Below, piece by piece: positions 49,440-57,581 of a DNA stretch of 64,000 nt. Location: contig NZ_JAMJPK010000002.1 of assembly GCF_023554995.1 (NCBI RefSeq), positions 310,001-374,000 on the forward strand. The letters are read 5' to 3'. How positions within the stretch are numbered: the first letter of the stretch is position 1; the number at the start of each line of letters is the position of its first letter. The position numbers were made by a program, and so were the translations under genes. This DNA is from Halomonas gemina (GTDB taxonomy: Bacteria; Pseudomonadota; Gammaproteobacteria; Pseudomonadales; Halomonadaceae). A model generated the notes under the pieces. It was not told the origin of the DNA. It did no database searches and saw nothing but the letters and a program-made list of their open reading frames with translations.

Positions 49440-51818
49440 ATGACCCACTGGACGCTCAGCGACGATCCGCACGCCAAACGCGAAGCCCACAAGTACGACA
49501 AGCCCGCTCCCAGCCGTGAGTACCTGCTCGCTCGCCTGGAGGAGGTCGGCAAGCCGCTCACCCACGAGGCGATGAGCCAGCAGCTGGGCCTCGAGGACGA
49601 GGAGCTCCAGGAGGCGGTTCGCCGGCGCCTGGCAGCGATGGAGCGCGATGGCCAGGTGCTGCGCAACCGCCGCGGCGCCTATGCGCTGATCGACAAGCTC
49701 GACCTGATCAAGGGCAAGGTGCTGGGGCACCGCGACGGCTTCGGCTTCCTGCTGCGCGACGACGGCAAGAAGCCCGACCTGGTGCTGCCGCCGCGGCAGA
49801 TGCGCCGCGTCTTCCATGGCGACCATGTGCTGGTGCGCGTCAGCGGGCGTGACCGCCGGGGCCGTGACGAGGCCACCATCGTCGAGATGCTCGCGCGCAA
49901 CACCCAGACCATCGTCGGCGTCTACCGCGCCAACACCCCGGAGTTCGGGGTGCTGATCCCCGAGAACGCCCGTATCACCCAGGAGGTCATCATTCCCCAC
50001 AGCGCCTGTGGCGGTGCCCAGGACGGCCAGGTGATCTCGGCGAAGATCGTCCAGCAGCCCGAGACCCGGGTGCAGCCGGTGGGCGAGGTGGTCGAGGTGC
50101 TCGGCGAGCGCATGGATCCCGGGATGGAGATCGACATTGCCATCCGCAGCTACGAGATCCCCGCCGAGTTCCCGCCGGATGTCCACGACCAGATCGCCGG
50201 CATGTCCGCCGAGGTGGCCGAGCAGGACAAGCACGCCCGCATCGACCTGCGTGACGTGCCGCTGGTGACCATCGACGACGAGAGCGCCAAGGACTTCGAC
50301 GACGCCGTCTGTGCCTGGAAGACCAAGTCGGGCAGCTGGAAGCTGCTGGTGGCCATCGCCGACGTCTCCCACTACGTACGTCCCGGCAGTGCCCTGGACC
50401 AGGAGGCGATCACCCGCGGCAACTCGGTGTACTTCCCGGGCCAGGTGGTGCCGATGCTGCCGGAGCTGCTCTCCAACGGGCTCTGCTCGCTGAACCCGGC
50501 GGTGGATCGCCTGGCGCTGGTCTGCGAGATGAACATCTCCCAGAACGGGGCGATCAGCCGCTACCGGTTCTACGAGGCGGTGTTCCAGTCCCATGCGCGC
50601 CTTACCTACAACAAGGTCGCCGCCATCCTCGACGACGAGGGGGAAGAGGGCGACGCCCTGCGCGAGGAGTACCGCGAGCTGGTGCCGTCGCTGAAGAACC
50701 TGCACTCGCTCTATACGCTGCTGCGCGAGGCCCGGGTGGAGCGGGGCGCCATCGACTTCGAGACCACCGAGACGGCCATCGTCTTCAACGATGAGCGCAA
50801 GATCGAGAAGATCGTCCCGCGCTCGCGCAACGATGCCCACAAGATCATCGAGGAGTGCATGCTGGCGGCCAACGTGGCCACGGCGCGTTTCCTCGACAAG
50901 CACGACCTGCCGGCGCTCTATCGCATCCACGAGAAGCCCTCGCCGGAGCGCCTCGACAAGCTGCGCCTGTTCCTCAACGAGCTGGGCCTGTCGCTGGGTG
51001 GCGGTGACGACCCGACCCCCCAGGACTACCGTGACCTGGCCGAGGCGATCAAGGGGCGCGACGATGCCGATGTCATCCAGACGGTGATGCTGCGCTCCAT
51101 GAGCCGGGCGGTCTATTCGCCGCAGAACGATGGCCACTTCGGCCTGGCCTATCCGGCCTATGCGCACTTCACCTCGCCGATCCGTCGCTACCCGGACCTG
51201 CTGGTTCATCGCGCCATCCGTTCGGTGATCCGTGGCCCGCGCCAGACCAATACCGTGCTGCGGGCCGAGGGGGCGAGCGTGGAGCCGCCCAGTAAGTGGG
51301 CACCCTACACCTTCGAGCAGATGCTCGAGCTCGGCGAGCACTGCTCGATGACCGAACGGCGTGCCGACGACGCCACCCGCGACGTGGAGGACTGGCTCAA
51401 GTGCGAGTTCATGTCCGACAAGCTCGGCGAGGTCTATGACGGCAGCATCGCCTCGGTGACCCAGTTCGGCATCTTCGTGCGCCTCGACGAGGTCTATGTG
51501 GAGGGGCTGGTGCATGTCACCTCGCTGCCCTCCGACTACTACCACTACGAGCCCGAGAAGCACCGCCTCAAGGGCGAGCGCAGCGGCATGAGCTACCGCC
51601 TGGGCGACGGCGTCACCGTACAGGTGGCCCGCGTCGACCTGGACGATCGCAAGATCGACTTCGAGCTGGCCGATGACAAGCCGCGCCCCAAGCGGACGGC
51701 ACGCAAGCGCCGCGGGGGCGACAAGCCTGCGGAGGCGGGTGCCGGCAAGCCCGGTGACAAGTCGGGCAAGAGCGGCCGGCGCCGGCGTGGCCCTCGTCGC
51801 TCCAGGGCGCGCGGCTGA
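49440..51818 (+). CDS. rnr: Ribonuclease R
   Basis: This 792-residue 3'-5' exoribonuclease (E. coli 813) degrades structured RNA and helps with rRNA and tmRNA quality control. An N-terminal winged helix (about 25-80) and two cold-shock OB folds precede the RNB catalytic domain, whose metal-binding aspartates are in TIDDESAKDFDDAV (about 277-290). An S1 domain (GEVYDGSIASVTQFGIFVRL) and a Lys/Arg-rich tail follow. The ATG at 49440 gives the usual N-terminus. The stop overlaps the rlmB start by one base. Confidence 0.96.
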   Translation: MTHWTLSDDPHAKREAHKYDKPAPSREYLLARLEEVGKPLTHEAMSQQLGLEDEELQEAVRRRLAAMERDGQVLRNRRGAYALIDKLDLIKGKVLGHRDGFGFLLRDDGKKPDLVLPPRQMRRVFHGDHVLVRVSGRDRRGRDEATIVEMLARNTQTIVGVYRANTPEFGVLIPENARITQEVIIPHSACGGAQDGQVISAKIVQQPETRVQPVGEVVEVLGERMDPGMEIDIAIRSYEIPAEFPPDVHDQIAGMSAEVAEQDKHARIDLRDVPLVTIDDESAKDFDDAVCAWKTKSGSWKLLVAIADVSHYVRPGSALDQEAITRGNSVYFPGQVVPMLPELLSNGLCSLNPAVDRLALVCEMNISQNGAISRYRFYEAVFQSHARLTYNKVAAILDDEGEEGDALREEYRELVPSLKNLHSLYTLLREARVERGAIDFETTETAIVFNDERKIEKIVPRSRNDAHKIIEECMLAANVATARFLDKHDLPALYRIHEKPSPERLDKLRLFLNELGLSLGGGDDPTPQDYRDLAEAIKGRDDADVIQTVMLRSMSRAVYSPQNDGHFGLAYPAYAHFTSPIRRYPDLLVHRAIRSVIRGPRQTNTVLRAEGASVEPPSKWAPYTFEQMLELGEHCSMTERRADDATRDVEDWLKCEFMSDKLGEVYDGSIASVTQFGIFVRLDEVYVEGLVHVTSLPSDYYHYEPEKHRLKGERSGMSYRLGDGVTVQVARVDLDDRKIDFELADDKPRPKRTARKRRGGDKPAEAGAGKPGDKSGKSGRRRRGPRRSRARG

Positions 51819-52678
51819 TGGCGTCAGGCCACAAGTCCCGGCACGACAGCAGGCCGGGGCAGGAGCGCAAGGCGCGTCGACACCCCGGCAGGGAGGCGCC
51901 TCGGGCGCCGGCGCCGCCGGGGGGGCTCGACGCGGTGTTTGGGGTGCATGCGGTGCGGGCGCTGCTCGACCGCGGCGAGGTGCCCCGCGAGGTCTGGGTC
52001 CAGGAGGGCAGTGCCGGCACGCGCCTGGCGGAGCTGGTCGAGGTGGCCCGCCAGGGAGGGGCGCGCCTCCACTCGCGTCCCCGGGACGAGCTCGACCGTC
52101 TCGCCCAGGGCGCCTCCCACCAGGGCATCGTCGCCTTCGCCACGCCGCTCGCCTTCGAGGGCGAAACCTCGCTGTGGCTGAGGCTCGAGGGCTGGCCCCA
52201 TGAGGCGCCGCCGCTGCTGCTGGTGCTCGATGGCGTCACCGATGTGCACAATTTCGGTGCCTGCCTGCGCAGCGCCGATGCCGCGGGGGTGCACGGGGTG
52301 ATCGTGCCCAAGGACCGGGCGGCGCCGCTGAATGCCATGGTGCGCAAGGTGGCCTGCGGGGCCGCCGAGAGCATGCCCGTCTACCAGGTCACCAACCTGG
52401 CCCGCGCCATGGCCAAGCTCAAGGCGCTCGGCGTGTGGATCACCGGCACCGCCGGCGAGGCCGAGGCGAGTCTCTTCGAGGCCGACTTCACCGGCCCCTC
52501 GGCGCTGGTGATGGGGGCCGAGGGCAAGGGGATGCGTCGCCTCACCCGCGAGGCCTGCGATACTCTGGTCAAGCTGCCCATGGCCGGCAGCGTCTCCAGC
52601 CTCAATGTCTCGGTGGCGACCGGGATCTGCCTCTTCGAGGCAGTGCGCCAGCGCCAGGGGGCATCGGCAGGCGACTGA
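51818..52678 (+). CDS. rlmB: 23S rRNA (guanosine2251-2'-O)-methyltransferase RlmB
   Basis: This 286-residue SPOUT methyltransferase modifies Gm2251 in the peptidyl-transferase P loop. An N-terminal L30e-like substrate domain (VFGVHAVRALLDRGEVPREV) precedes the knotted domain: LVLDGVTDVHNFGACLRSAD, ALVMGAEGKGMRRLTRE and VKLPMAGSVSSLNVSVATGI. About 35 basic, Gly/Pro-rich residues precede the conserved start, longer than in E. coli; an internal start is possible but coupling to rnr (ATGA-like overlap) favours 51818. rnr-rlmB is a conserved pair. Confidence 0.95.
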   Translation: MASGHKSRHDSRPGQERKARRHPGREAPRAPAPPGGLDAVFGVHAVRALLDRGEVPREVWVQEGSAGTRLAELVEVARQGGARLHSRPRDELDRLAQGASHQGIVAFATPLAFEGETSLWLRLEGWPHEAPPLLLVLDGVTDVHNFGACLRSADAAGVHGVIVPKDRAAPLNAMVRKVACGAAESMPVYQVTNLARAMAKLKALGVWITGTAGEAEASLFEADFTGPSALVMGAEGKGMRRLTREACDTLVKLPMAGSVSSLNVSVATGICLFEAVRQRQGASAGD

Positions 52679-52690
52679 GCCACGCCCGCC

Positions 52691-52719
52691 TTGCCAGTCG
52701 GGCCCTGTATCATTAGAAT
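52691..52719 (+). promoter_or_regulatory. Sigma-70 promoter of the rpsF operon
   Basis: TTGCCA, exactly 17 bases, TAGAAT. Transcription should begin at about 52726, directly at the base of the hairpin 52727-52747. Confidence 0.7.
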
Positions 52720-52726
52720 ACCTGCG

Positions 52727-52747
52727 CCCGCTCGTCTTACGAGCGGG
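52727..52747 (+). terminator. Hairpin at the predicted 5' end of the rpsF message
   Basis: CCCGCTCGT, loop CTT, ACGAGCGGG, then TCTTCCTGTCTT: a 9-bp stem with a partial T-run. It can be the rlmB terminator, but it begins about where the rpsF transcript should begin and may instead cap that message. Confidence 0.65.
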
Positions 52748-52836
52748 TCTTCCTGTCTTAATGACAATCACTCCTTGCTTCCCCTGAGCGACACGAGGTC
52801 GCCACTGTGGAAGCTGCCAAACCGCAAGGAGATCCC

Positions 52837-53208
52837 ATGCGTCACTACGAGATCGTCTTCATGGTCCACCCGGACCAGAGCGAGCAGGTCCCGGCCATGG
52901 TCGAGCGCTATACCGGCCTCGTCACCGAGAACGGCGGCACCGTGCATCGCCTCGAGGATTGGGGCCGTCGCCATCTGGCCTACCCGATCAACAAGATCCA
53001 CAAGGCTCACTACGTGCTGATGAATGTCGAGTGCAGCGGCGAGACCCTCGACGAGATCGAGAACATCTTCCGCTTCAACGACGCCATCATCCGCAGCCTG
53101 GTGGTTCGTGCCAAGGAAGCCATCACCGAGGCCTCACCGATGATGAAGCCGGTGGAAGAGAAGCGTGTCCGTCGCGACGAGAAGCCGCGCAGCACCGAAT
53201 CCGCCTGA
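52837..53208 (+). CDS. rpsF: 30S ribosomal protein S6
   Basis: The 123-residue protein (E. coli 131-135) begins [21 protein letters not shown] and contains the S6 block [21 protein letters not shown]. It binds S18 in the 30S platform. The start is the ATG at 52837 with AAGGA seven bases ahead. The acidic poly-Glu tail of the enterobacterial protein is absent. First gene of rpsF-rpsR-X-rplI. I did not find a clear S6:S18 autoregulatory fold in the leader. Confidence 0.97.
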   Translation: MRHYEIVFMVHPDQSEQVPAMVERYTGLVTENGGTVHRLEDWGRRHLAYPINKIHKAHYVLMNVECSGETLDEIENIFRFNDAIIRSLVVRAKEAITEASPMMKPVEEKRVRRDEKPRSTESA

Positions 53209-53242
53209 GTCATCCCCTCGCACCTCTGAAGGAGTCTTCCCC

Positions 53243-53470
53243 ATGGCACGCTTTTTCCGTCGCCGCAAGTTCTGTCGTTTCACCGCTGAAGGCGTGAAGC
53301 AGATCGACTACAAGGATCTGGACACGCTCAAGGCCTACGTCACCGAGACCGGCAAGATCGTTCCCAGCCGCATCACCGGGACCAAGGCCCGTTACCAGCG
53401 CCAGCTGTCCACCGCGATCAAGCGGGCACGCTACCTGGCGCTGCTGCCCTACACCGACAGCCACCAGTAA
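53243..53470 (+). CDS. rpsR: 30S ribosomal protein S18
   Basis: The 75-residue protein is [20 protein letters not shown]...[13 protein letters not shown], collinear with E. coli S18. The ATG at 53243 is preceded by AAGGAG. 34 bases separate it from rpsF, and the next gene begins 10 bases after the stop. Confidence 0.98.
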   Translation: MARFFRRRKFCRFTAEGVKQIDYKDLDTLKAYVTETGKIVPSRITGTKARYQRQLSTAIKRARYLALLPYTDSHQ

Positions 53471-53480
53471 TGCACCGCGC

Positions 53481-54335
53481 GTGATGTTGCCCGTCGCCCG
53501 CTGGATGATGCGCGGTACGCCCCACGCCGCCGCCGGGGCGGCCGTGGCCACCGCGATTCCCTGGCTGTTCTGGCTGGGGGCCGCCGTGGCGGCGCTGGTC
53601 ACACTGCGACACGGCCTGGCCGCGTCGCTGCCGGTGATCATCGCCGCGGCGGTGCCGGCTGGCTGGTGGTGGACCCAGGGAGATGTCATCCCGTTGGCCA
53701 GCGTCCTGCTGGTGGTGCTGATGGCGGTGGTGCTGCGCTCGCGGCTGCGCTGGAGCGAGGCACTCCTCGCCGGCACCCTGGCCGGGGCAGCGATGATCCA
53801 GCTGGACATCTTCCTGCCGCCGGGCGGCGCTGGCCCGGTACTGGAGCAGCTGCGCCAGGGGTCGCCGGATATCGCGGCGATGCTCGCCGAGCTCTCCCGC
53901 CAGGGTATGGACACCGAGCAGCTGGCCAGCCTGTTGATCAGCGGCGTGACCGCGCTGATCGTGCTGCTCGCCGCGGTGGCCTGTCTGGCCCTGGCGCGCG
54001 GCTGGCAGGCCGGGCTCTATAATCCCGGTGGATTCCGCGAGGAGTTCCACGGCCTGCGCCTGGCGCCCCGGGAGCTCGCCGTGCTGGTAGTGCTCGGGGT
54101 GCTGGGGGCCGTCCTTGAGCTCCCTGCCCTGGGCATGCTGGCCTGGGTGCCGCTGCTGGTGGCCGGCATCGCGCTGGTGCATGGTTTTATCGGATTGAAG
54201 GGAATGAACGGGCTGTGGCTGGTCGCCTTCTATGTGCTGCTGATCACCACCTGGCCCATGATTCTCATCGTGCTGCTCGCGGCCTTCATCGACACGTTCG
54301 CGGACTTCCGCGGACGACTGGCCCGCAGCCACTGA
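53481..54335 (+). CDS. Multi-pass membrane protein of the rpsF operon, unknown function
   Basis: This 284-residue protein is almost entirely hydrophobic, with about seven or eight membrane segments (for example [46 protein letters not shown]-like [20 protein letters not shown]). The pattern fits the DUF2232-like membrane proteins encoded between rpsR and rplI in Pseudomonas relatives. GTG 53481 or the adjacent ATG 53484 could start it; neither has a clear ribosome binding site, so translation may be coupled to rpsR. Function unknown. Confidence 0.85.
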   Translation: MMLPVARWMMRGTPHAAAGAAVATAIPWLFWLGAAVAALVTLRHGLAASLPVIIAAAVPAGWWWTQGDVIPLASVLLVVLMAVVLRSRLRWSEALLAGTLAGAAMIQLDIFLPPGGAGPVLEQLRQGSPDIAAMLAELSRQGMDTEQLASLLISGVTALIVLLAAVACLALARGWQAGLYNPGGFREEFHGLRLAPRELAVLVVLGVLGAVLELPALGMLAWVPLLVAGIALVHGFIGLKGMNGLWLVAFYVLLITTWPMILIVLLAAFIDTFADFRGRLARSH

Positions 54336-54351
54336 CAAGAGGTTTACGAGA

Positions 54352-54798
54352 ATGGACGTCATTCTGCTCGACAAGATTGGCAAGCTGGGCGGTCTGGGTG
54401 ACCAGGTCACCGTCAAGCCCGGCTATGGCCGCAACTACCTGGTGCCCTACGGCCTCGCCGTTCCGGCTACCAAGGAGAACATCGAGGCCTTCCAGGCCCA
54501 GCGTGCCGAGCTCGAGGCCCAGGCCGCAGAGCGCAAGGCCGTGGCCGAGTCGCGTGCCGAACAGCTCAACGACATCGAACTGTCGCTGGTCGCCAAGTCA
54601 GGCGATGAGGGCAAGCTGTTCGGCTCGATCGGTCCGCGTGACCTGGCCGAGGCCATCTCCAGCGCCGGGATCGAGGTCGCCAAGAGCGAAGTGCGCATGC
54701 CGCAGGGCCCGATTCGCCAGACCGGCGAGTACGACATCGACCTGCACCTGCATGCCGAAGTCGATGCCACCGTGCGTGTGGTGGTCGTGGCCGAGTAA
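54352..54798 (+). CDS. rplI: 50S ribosomal protein L9
   Basis: 148 residues, [43 protein letters not shown] in the expected order (N-domain, long central helix, C-domain). It binds 23S rRNA domain V at the L1 stalk base. The ATG at 54352 is 7 bases after AGAGG. Last gene of the operon, followed by a terminator. Confidence 0.98.
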   Translation: MDVILLDKIGKLGGLGDQVTVKPGYGRNYLVPYGLAVPATKENIEAFQAQRAELEAQAAERKAVAESRAEQLNDIELSLVAKSGDEGKLFGSIGPRDLAEAISSAGIEVAKSEVRMPQGPIRQTGEYDIDLHLHAEVDATVRVVVVAE

Positions 54799-54833
54799 GG
54801 CCGGCGTGACGGCATGCCCGCCGGGCGTGCCTG

Positions 54834-54868
54834 AAGGGGGGGCGAGGAGTGAATCCTTGCCCCCTTTT
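54834..54868 (+). terminator. Terminator after rplI
   Basis: GGGGCGAGGA pairs with TCCTTGCCCC around GTGAA, then CTTTTTG: a clear rho-independent signal about 35 bases after the stop. Confidence 0.88.
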
Positions 54869-54981
54869 TGTGTCATGCGTCATGTCATGAGTTCGCGTCG
54901 CCGTCCTGCTGCGGGCATGGGGTCGGGGCGTGCCATCGCGTAGAATGAGCCTGCCCCTTTCACCCTGAAGGTCCGCGCACC

Positions 54982-56370
54982 ATGAACGAACCCCTCGCCC
55001 TCGACCGGGAAACCGCCGCCCTCAAGGTGCCGCCGCATTCGCTGGAGGCCGAACAGTCCGTGCTCGGTGGCCTGATGCTCGACAACCAGGCCTGGGACAA
55101 CGTGGCCGACCGCCTGGTGGCGGATGACTTCTATCGCTACGAGCACCGCCTGATCTTCAACGTCATGGCCGGCCTCGCCGAGGCGGGGCGGCCGCTGGAC
55201 GTGGTGACCCTCTCCGAGGCGCTGGAGGGGCGCGACCAGCTCGACACCGTGGGGGGGCTGGCTTACCTTGCGGAACTCGCCAGGAACACGCCGTCCGCCA
55301 GCAACATCCGCGCCTATGCCGATATCGTTCGCGAGCGGGCCACCCTGCGCAAGCTGATCCGTGCGGCCAGCCAGATCGCCGACGGCGCCTTCAGCCCCCA
55401 GGGGCGCCCCGCCGACGAGCTGGTCGACGAGGCCGAGCGGCTGGTGTTCCAGATCAGCGAGGAGCGCCCCAAGTCGGGCGGGCCGATCGGCATGAGCGAG
55501 CTGCTGACCAAGGCGGTGGATCGCATCGACGAGCTGTTCAACCTGCAGGGCGAGATGACCGGGCTCTCGACCGGCTTCCGCGACCTGGACGAGATGACCT
55601 CGGGACTGCAGCCCTCGGACCTGGTGATCATTGCCGGCCGGCCCTCCATGGGCAAGACGACGTTCGCCATGAACCTGGTCGAGCATGCGGTGATCTCGAG
55701 TGACCGGCCGGTGATGGTGTTCTCGATGGAGATGCCTGCCGAAGGCTTGATGCTGCGCATGCTCTCCTCGCTGGGGCGCATCGACCAGACCCGGGTGCGT
55801 ACCGGCCAGCTGGAGGACGAGGACTGGCCACGCCTGACCTCGGCGGTCAACCTGCTCAAGGACAAGCAGCTGTTCATCGACGACACCGCCGCGCTCTCGC
55901 CCAACGAGATGCGCTCGCGGATCCGCCGGGTGGTACGCGAGCACGGCAACCTCTCGCTGATCATGATCGACTACCTGCAGCTGATGCAGATCCCCGGCTT
56001 CTCCGAGAACCGCACCGGCGAGATCTCCGAGATCTCCCGCTCCATGAAGGGGCTGGCCAAGGAGTTCGGCTGCCCGGTGATCTGTCTCTCCCAGCTCAAC
56101 CGCTCGCTGGAGCAGCGCCCCAACAAGCGCCCGGTGATGTCGGACCTGCGCGAGTCCGGCGCCATCGAGCAGGATGCCGACATCATCGGCTTCGTCTATC
56201 GCGACGAGGTCTACAATCCGGATAACCCCGACAGCCAGGGGCTGGCCGAGCTGATCATCGGCAAGCAGCGTAACGGCCCCATCGGTACCGTGCACATGGC
56301 GTTCATCGGCAAGTACACCCGCTTCGAGGATCTGGCCCCGGACAGCTACCGCGAGGCCTTCGGCGAGTGA
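54982..56370 (+). CDS. dnaB: Replicative DNA helicase
   Basis: The 462-residue hexameric helicase unwinds DNA at the replication fork. The N-terminal DnaG-interacting domain begins PPHSLEAEQSVLGGLMLDN. The RecA-like motor has Walker A GRPSMGKTTFA (about 219-229), Walker B LIMIDYLQLM and the DnaB motif SDLRESGAIEQDADII. The ATG at 54982 is chosen. No intein is present. A TAGAAT at 54941 may be the -10. Confidence 0.97.
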   Translation: MNEPLALDRETAALKVPPHSLEAEQSVLGGLMLDNQAWDNVADRLVADDFYRYEHRLIFNVMAGLAEAGRPLDVVTLSEALEGRDQLDTVGGLAYLAELARNTPSASNIRAYADIVRERATLRKLIRAASQIADGAFSPQGRPADELVDEAERLVFQISEERPKSGGPIGMSELLTKAVDRIDELFNLQGEMTGLSTGFRDLDEMTSGLQPSDLVIIAGRPSMGKTTFAMNLVEHAVISSDRPVMVFSMEMPAEGLMLRMLSSLGRIDQTRVRTGQLEDEDWPRLTSAVNLLKDKQLFIDDTAALSPNEMRSRIRRVVREHGNLSLIMIDYLQLMQIPGFSENRTGEISEISRSMKGLAKEFGCPVICLSQLNRSLEQRPNKRPVMSDLRESGAIEQDADIIGFVYRDEVYNPDNPDSQGLAELIIGKQRNGPIGTVHMAFIGKYTRFEDLAPDSYREAFGE

Positions 56371-56378
56371 GCGTGCCC

Positions 56379-56406
56379 TTGAGTCCCGAGACCGGCTCCG
56401 TATAAT
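56379..56406 (+). promoter_or_regulatory. Near-consensus sigma-70 promoter of a small gene
   Basis: TTGAGT, 16 bases, TATAAT. It begins 9 bases after the dnaB stop and lies just ahead of the 97-residue protein gene. Confidence 0.75.
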
Positions 56407-56440
56407 GCCGAGCCCTCGAATCACACAGGAAGGAGGCAGC

Positions 56441-56734
56441 ATGGCAGGCGGATTCCGACGCGGCAATCGCCGGCGTACCCCCAAGCTCGAAGGGCGCGGC
56501 GAGCTCCAGTCGATGGAGCGTGAAGGCCCCTTCAAGGAGTGGCTGGGGATGCCCGACCTCTATCGCTACCACCTGGTGGTGGACGGCGAGGCCTACAGTT
56601 ACCAGACCGAGGATTCCGAACTGCCGGTCCAGATCGGCGACCGGGTGGTGTTTCGCTACAAGGAGACCAAGGCCGGCAACTGGGTGGACCGCAACTCCCT
56701 CGGCAAGGCGATCGATCCCTCCGAATATCAATAG
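56441..56734 (+). CDS. Hypothetical basic protein of 97 residues
   Basis: I do not recognise the family. The protein starts MAGGFRRGNRRRTPKLEGRG, a very basic, disordered-looking 20-residue head. A compact beta-rich segment follows (PDLYRYHLVVDGEAYSYQTE, VQIGDRVVFRYKETKAGNWV) that could be an OB-like or SH3-like fold, perhaps nucleic-acid binding. ATG 56441 has AGGAAGGAGG ahead and a strong promoter, so it is probably well expressed. It stands alone between dnaB and the DUF6482 gene. Confidence 0.8.
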   Translation: MAGGFRRGNRRRTPKLEGRGELQSMEREGPFKEWLGMPDLYRYHLVVDGEAYSYQTEDSELPVQIGDRVVFRYKETKAGNWVDRNSLGKAIDPSEYQ

Positions 56735-56868
56735 GTCCGGAACCTGACGGAATGGTCAGGGTCACAGCAAGGTAACGTCGACGACATGACACCGTCATCG
56801 GGTGCAGTCAGGCTGTGCCCGATCGTGTATCTCGACATCATCGACCCGGACATCAGGAGGAAGGACCC

Positions 56869-57171
56869 ATGGATTTCCAGCAACTGAAAGCCTTCGTGGC
56901 CCACCACGACAACTTCGAGATCCGCGTGATCGGCCATGCTGGCAGCCGGTTCTACCAGGTCGAGCTGGAGGACGTGGAGGGACAACGCCACATGCTGACC
57001 CATGCCGCCAAGCCGATTCTCTTCCGCTCGCTGGATGACGTCTACCTGGAGCTCAAGCGTGCCGGCATCCATCGCGCCTACCTGGTCCAGCAGGTGCCCC
57101 ACGACGAGATGATCGGTCGTGAGGCCCACTACCAGGATCCGCTGACCTCGCGCATGCCGCTGGTCTTCTGA
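56869..57171 (+). CDS. DUF6482 family protein
   Basis: The 100-residue protein MDFQQLKAFVAHHDNFEIRV...HDEMIGREAHYQDPLTSRMPLVF resembles small conserved proteins annotated as DUF6482 in Pseudomonas and Halomonas; function unknown. A two-strand start, a hydrophobic FRSLDDVYLELKRAGI helix and a conserved C-terminal H-DEM-G tail are visible. The ATG at 56869 has GGAGGAAGGA ahead. It converges on the DUF393 gene with 2 bases between stops. Confidence 0.8.
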   Translation: MDFQQLKAFVAHHDNFEIRVIGHAGSRFYQVELEDVEGQRHMLTHAAKPILFRSLDDVYLELKRAGIHRAYLVQQVPHDEMIGREAHYQDPLTSRMPLVF

Positions 57172-57173
57172 CC

Positions 57174-57581
57174 CTACCCCCTATCCCTGACTTTCCGCCG
57201 CCGCTCCAGCCAGCGCCCCAGGCGCACCCGGCGGCGGGCGAACCCGCGATATCCTGCATCCAGCATGCCCGCGATCCCCGGCAGGGTGCTCAACCACACC
57301 AGCCGCCGATAGCCCAGCACCGCGTAGAGTGCCCGGCTGGCATCCATGCCGATGTACCAGCGGTTTCCGGCGTCGCGGAGGTGCAGCCGGCCCATCATCA
57401 CCTCGAAGCTGGTGCCCAGCGCGGTGGCGTCGAAGTCCGGTGACTGAATATCCACCAGCCTGACCCGCGCGCGATGCGGATGGCGCGCCAGCCAGGCTAC
57501 CTCGCGCTGGCACAGCGGGCAGTGACCGTCGTGATAGAGGGTCGCCGGGGCGCGGGCCTCGAGGGTCTCGCGGCGTGTCAT
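57174..57581 (-). CDS. DCC-family (DUF393) thiol-disulfide oxidoreductase-like protein
   Basis: The 135-residue protein has the DUF393 N-terminus TLYHDGHCPLCQREVAWLAR with the paired cysteines CPLC, then VRLVDIQSPDF and GMDASRALYAVLGYRRL. The fold is thioredoxin-like and a redox role is suggested, not shown. Its start overlaps the photolyase stop by 4 bases, so the two form an operon. The role may be in photolyase maturation or simply companion expression. Confidence 0.87.
   Translation of the reverse strand: MTRRETLEARAPATLYHDGHCPLCQREVAWLARHPHRARVRLVDIQSPDFDATALGTSFEVMMGRLHLRDAGNRWYIGMDASRALYAVLGYRRLVWLSTLPGIAGMLDAGYRGFARRRVRLGRWLERRRKVRDRG

Noticed and set aside
52748..52836. S6:S18 autoregulatory RNA motif in the rpsF leader
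   Set aside because: A small stem (GCGAC/GTCGC) is present, but I could not place the conserved bulged CCG arrangement; the claim would need covariance-model scoring.
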